Shown in pieces: positions 61,201 to 64,000 of a DNA stretch of 64,000 nt (its first letter is position 1; every line of letters starts with the position of its first letter). The stretch spans positions 26,931,075 through 26,995,074 of the forward strand of contig OX246746.1 in assembly GCA_945910005.1 (NCBI GenBank), read 5' to 3'. The translations under genes and the position numbers were made by a program. Under the pieces are notes generated by a model, which saw only the letters and a list, made by a program, of their open reading frames with translations, was not told the DNA's origin and did no database searches. Source of the stretch: Isoperla grammatica (taxonomy: Eukaryota; Arthropoda; Insecta; Plecoptera; Perlodidae).

Positions 61201-61578
61201 GAGGATGAGAAAGAATTATATCTATTTCAGCATTAATTGGTTGAATACGATGTTCCTACGAGAACTGTGGTTTGAGCACTGAGATTATTCCTTTCCCTTT
61301 ATGGTGTTAATTGATACAGAAAGCGCGTTTACAAGTTGGGGCTCAGTGGGGAATAAAATAGCCTGATACATAAATAGGAAATCTTTGACAGGCAATGAGA
61401 TAACTAATACCTTACTTATTATTATTTTTTTTTTTATAAAGTTGTATTGAAACAAATATCAACGTGAAAGCTCTGAATGGTTTAATAATCTCGTCTTACA
61501 AACACCGCTCAAGATATTAACTACTTGTATTACACTGCAAAGCAAAACCGTCGTTTTCAAGGTGAAATACGTGCATGG
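61201..61578. other. No gene seen
   Basis: AT-rich with a 12-T run near 61426. Nothing else supported. Confidence 0.45.
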
Positions 61579-62577
61579 TATCTTTTCATTAGATGATGTA
61601 TTAGCTCCATACAGCACGTGTATACATTTAAGTCTATCACTAAAGCATTCTGTAAATTGCTTTCTTTTCATGTAATGAGGTTCTTAGAGGTGAGAATAAG
61701 TGAGTGTCTCAAGAAGGCTGTTGCGAGGCACTAATGATAATAGAATATAATGATAGCTTACATATTAGACTTCATCTTATAATGAATGTGGGTGGCGCTG
61801 TGAGATTCTAAGGTGTTGACAAATAGCTGATACAGGTCTAAGGTTGAAAGTAAATAACTGTTTTGTAAGAGCAAAACAAATATCTGGAAGACAAACTCAT
61901 AGTTTGTCTCTATAGAGAATTTCATAAAATATTCTATTCTTTTGATTTGAAACTGATTTAATGAGACTAATGGAAACAATGTGAGGATGAGTAGTAGGCC
62001 TATCTTTTCATTAGATGATGTATTAGCTCCAAACACCACGTGTATACATTTAAGTCTATCACTAAAGCATTCTGTAAATTGCTTTCCTTTCATGTAATGA
62101 GGTTCTTAGAGGTGAGAATAAGTGAGTGCCTCGAGAAGGATGTTGCGAGGCACTAATGATAATAGAATATAATGATAGCTTACATATTAGACTTCATCTT
62201 ATAATGAATGTGGGGGGCTCTGTGAGATTCTAGGGTGTTGACAAATAGCTGATACAGGTCTAAGGTTGAAGGTAAATAACTGTTTTGTAAGAGCAAAACA
62301 AATATCTGGAAGACAAACTCATAGTTTGTCTCTATAGAGAATTTCATAAAATATTCTATTCTTTTGATTTAAAACTGATTTAATGAGACTAATGGAAACA
62401 ATGTGAGGATGAGTAGTATCTTTTCATTAGATGATGTATTAGCTCCATACAGCACGTGTATACATTTAAGTCTCACTAAAGCATTCTGTAAATTGCTTTT
62501 CTTTCATGTAATGAGGTTCTTAGAGGTGAGAATAAGTGAGTGTCTCGAGAAGGCACTAATGATAACAGAATATAATG
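61579..62577. repeat. Tandem repeat, 2.4 copies of about 420 bp
   Basis: TATCTTTTCATTAGATGATG begins units at 61579, 62001 and 62417 (periods 422 and 416). Units 1 and 2 are nearly identical. Unit 3 ends after about 160 bases and lacks about 10 bases around AGAAGGCACTAATG. Each full unit contains a perfect AGACAAACT/AGTTTGTCT hairpin. Confidence 0.9.
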
Positions 62578-62581
62578 CATA

Positions 62582-62658
62582 TTGGTCACAAATGTATACT
62601 TGGTTAATGTGTTGTACCCGTAGATATGAAATTACTGTATAAGTGGATAAATATTTTG
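62582..62658. mobile_element. Fragment of foldback family D
   Basis: TTGGTCACAAATGTATACTT through AAGTGGATAAATATTT is almost identical to 60437-60510. It abuts the truncated third unit of the 420-bp repeat, so the two share a breakpoint. Confidence 0.7.
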
Positions 62659-62664
62659 GCTATC

Positions 62665-62721
62665 TTCCTCAGACACGAGGACACACAGGTCACAGTGTCA
62701 GTGTTCTCGCGTCTGAGGAAG
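62665..62721. repeat. 20-bp stem hairpin
   Basis: CTTCCTCAGACACGAGGACA pairs with TGTTCTCGCGTCTGAGGAAG with few mismatches, over a roughly 17-base loop rich in ACAG. Confidence 0.6.
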
Positions 62722-63599
62722 AGAACAGAGCTCTCGAAACGTTTCTCACTTTCGTGTTTTTGTAATGCTTGACTTGCGTAGTTACTGCTCATGTGGCGTT
62801 TTATTTAAATGTTAGTGATATATCGATATAAGACGATCCTGAAATGTCTAAGAAGAGGTTGAGGTAAGAAGACAAAATGGATTGGACTGACCAGATTGGA
62901 ATTATTATAATGGGCATTCAGAGGGCATGATGTACAGGCCCATGATTGTTGAGGAAGCTACGAATATTTTTAAAGCTAGTCATGAGTTTGGATTTGTTGT
63001 AGTGATTTAGAATTTAAAACCAAAAGAGTCATCACGAAGTTATCGTCCAGTATCTACGTACGTCATCGAGTACTCGGGTGATAATTAGCAGCCATTTGTG
63101 GATCTAGACGGTGATTCAATAGCTAATTCATTCGCAAACACAGCCCAGCTAAGAATGAAGTCCTGCCGTTGTTGTTTGCCAGTGGGTATGCAGTGATAAT
63201 TTCTCCCTCTTTTGTATTCTCTTGATAATGGGTGGCGTAATCCCCTTGAAACGCAGAGACTTTAAAATTAAATTAAAATGTACTACGCGGCTTAAACGTA
63301 GAAGTAAATTTACATATTTACAAAGGGTACAAAAGCTTAGAAATATGAAGAAATGATGTGTATTTATTGTACACACATTATTTACAAGTCTTTTAGAGTG
63401 GGGTTCAAGATACAGTTTATTATGTGTCCCGTTGTGTTCACAGTTTGAATACATTATAATATCAGGTGTGAATTGACTTCTATCGTGTCACACAAATGTC
63501 CAACGAGCAGGAGATGAACTCAGTGTGTTCTGAGTTTGAAATAAAAATAAGCGCATAAGAAAATATAAAAAGAACAGAAAAATGGAAAGTAGAATTATT
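62722..63599. other. No gene seen
   Basis: Ordinary sequence. The 101-codon minus frame 63149-63454 has no motif I recognise. Confidence 0.45.
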
Positions 63600-63760
63600 A
63601 AATATGCAAAGATAGAACAATATTTATTTTTGTCATTGCGCCGACATGCACAAGTTTGCATGCGGCTCTAGGTAGGGTGAAGACAACATAAAGACAATAC
63701 CTTATCCAGTAGTCGAACCCGGGTCTTTAAGTCCAAGACCTGCATTATAAATTTATTAAG
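63600..63760 (-). mobile_element. Possible tRNA-derived SINE
   Basis: On the minus strand GGGTTCGACTACTGG (B-box-like, 63709-63719) follows a short tRNA-like head and precedes GCATGCAAACTTGTGCATG. There is no second copy in the window to support boundaries. Confidence 0.3.
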
Positions 63761-64000
63761 TGTACTTTACGTCAAAACTTTAGTATTTTCGTAGTAAAAC
63801 CGAGCAAAATTATCGTATTTCATCACATCTCAAGAACGCTATATACAATACCGAAAAGAAAGAATTCAGAACTATAGTGGCCGTCACCTAGAGATGAACC
63901 CCAGGTATAGGCATTTCCCCTAGCAACCTTTCCCCCACCACCTTCCGCAACTCGACAGACCAGACCCGTCCGATCTGTTTACAAACCGCAGAAAGGTTCA
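63761..64000. other. No gene seen
   Basis: Ends in C-rich unique sequence. No feature supported. Confidence 0.45.

Overview
The window reads as non-coding, AT-rich animal nuclear DNA, most likely from an arthropod with a large, transposon-rich genome. A polyneopteran insect such as a cockroach or termite is my guess, made from the style of the repeats and not from any gene. I find no protein-coding gene that I can defend. The long open frames come from microsatellites, from minisatellites whose period is a multiple of three, or from palindromic transposons. The only recognisable protein remnant is the last 44 codons of a non-LTR retrotransposon (22551-22685). Four short spots look like possible promoters or first exons (about 4844 +, 8810 +, 34040 - and 41055 +). 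All four are weak, but they fit the idea that the window lies in introns or between genes.

What fills the window is mobile and repeated DNA. DNA-transposon relics include two near-identical 731/732-bp TTAA-flanked elements in opposite orientation (6220-6950 and 35289-36020), a 248-bp TTAA foldback (20254-20501), and a 375-bp TTAA element with a paralogous empty site (28284-28658, with a relative at 15203-15566). There is also a 395-bp hAT-like element with an 8-bp target duplication (39005-39399), a 157-bp almost perfect palindrome (21566-21722), other foldbacks (2280, 4518, 15048, 16776, 41377), and an array of 111-bp units that are themselves MITE-like (45387-46073). A roughly 1-kb composite foldback at 60171-61200 carries an inner palindrome whose two strands encode nearly the same 76-residue frame.

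Retroposons include a SINE with a clear 5S-rRNA-derived head (29516-29940 on the minus strand) and a 5'-truncated relative with a 13-bp target duplication (15855-16180). Several tRNA-derived SINEs occur (families A and B in the entries), along with 3' ends of LINE-like elements. One LINE end is embedded in (AAT)n, in the manner of elements that target TAA repeats.

Tandem DNA is prominent: a 48-bp minisatellite (24203-25280), a 51-bp minisatellite with an exact 588-bp higher-order period (26091-28138), a 420-bp tandem repeat (61579-62577), very long (AAT)n tracts, and many poly-G/poly-C tracts. No CRISPR array, operon or viral gene was seen. All coordinates were read by eye and element edges may be off by a few bases. 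No database search was possible.
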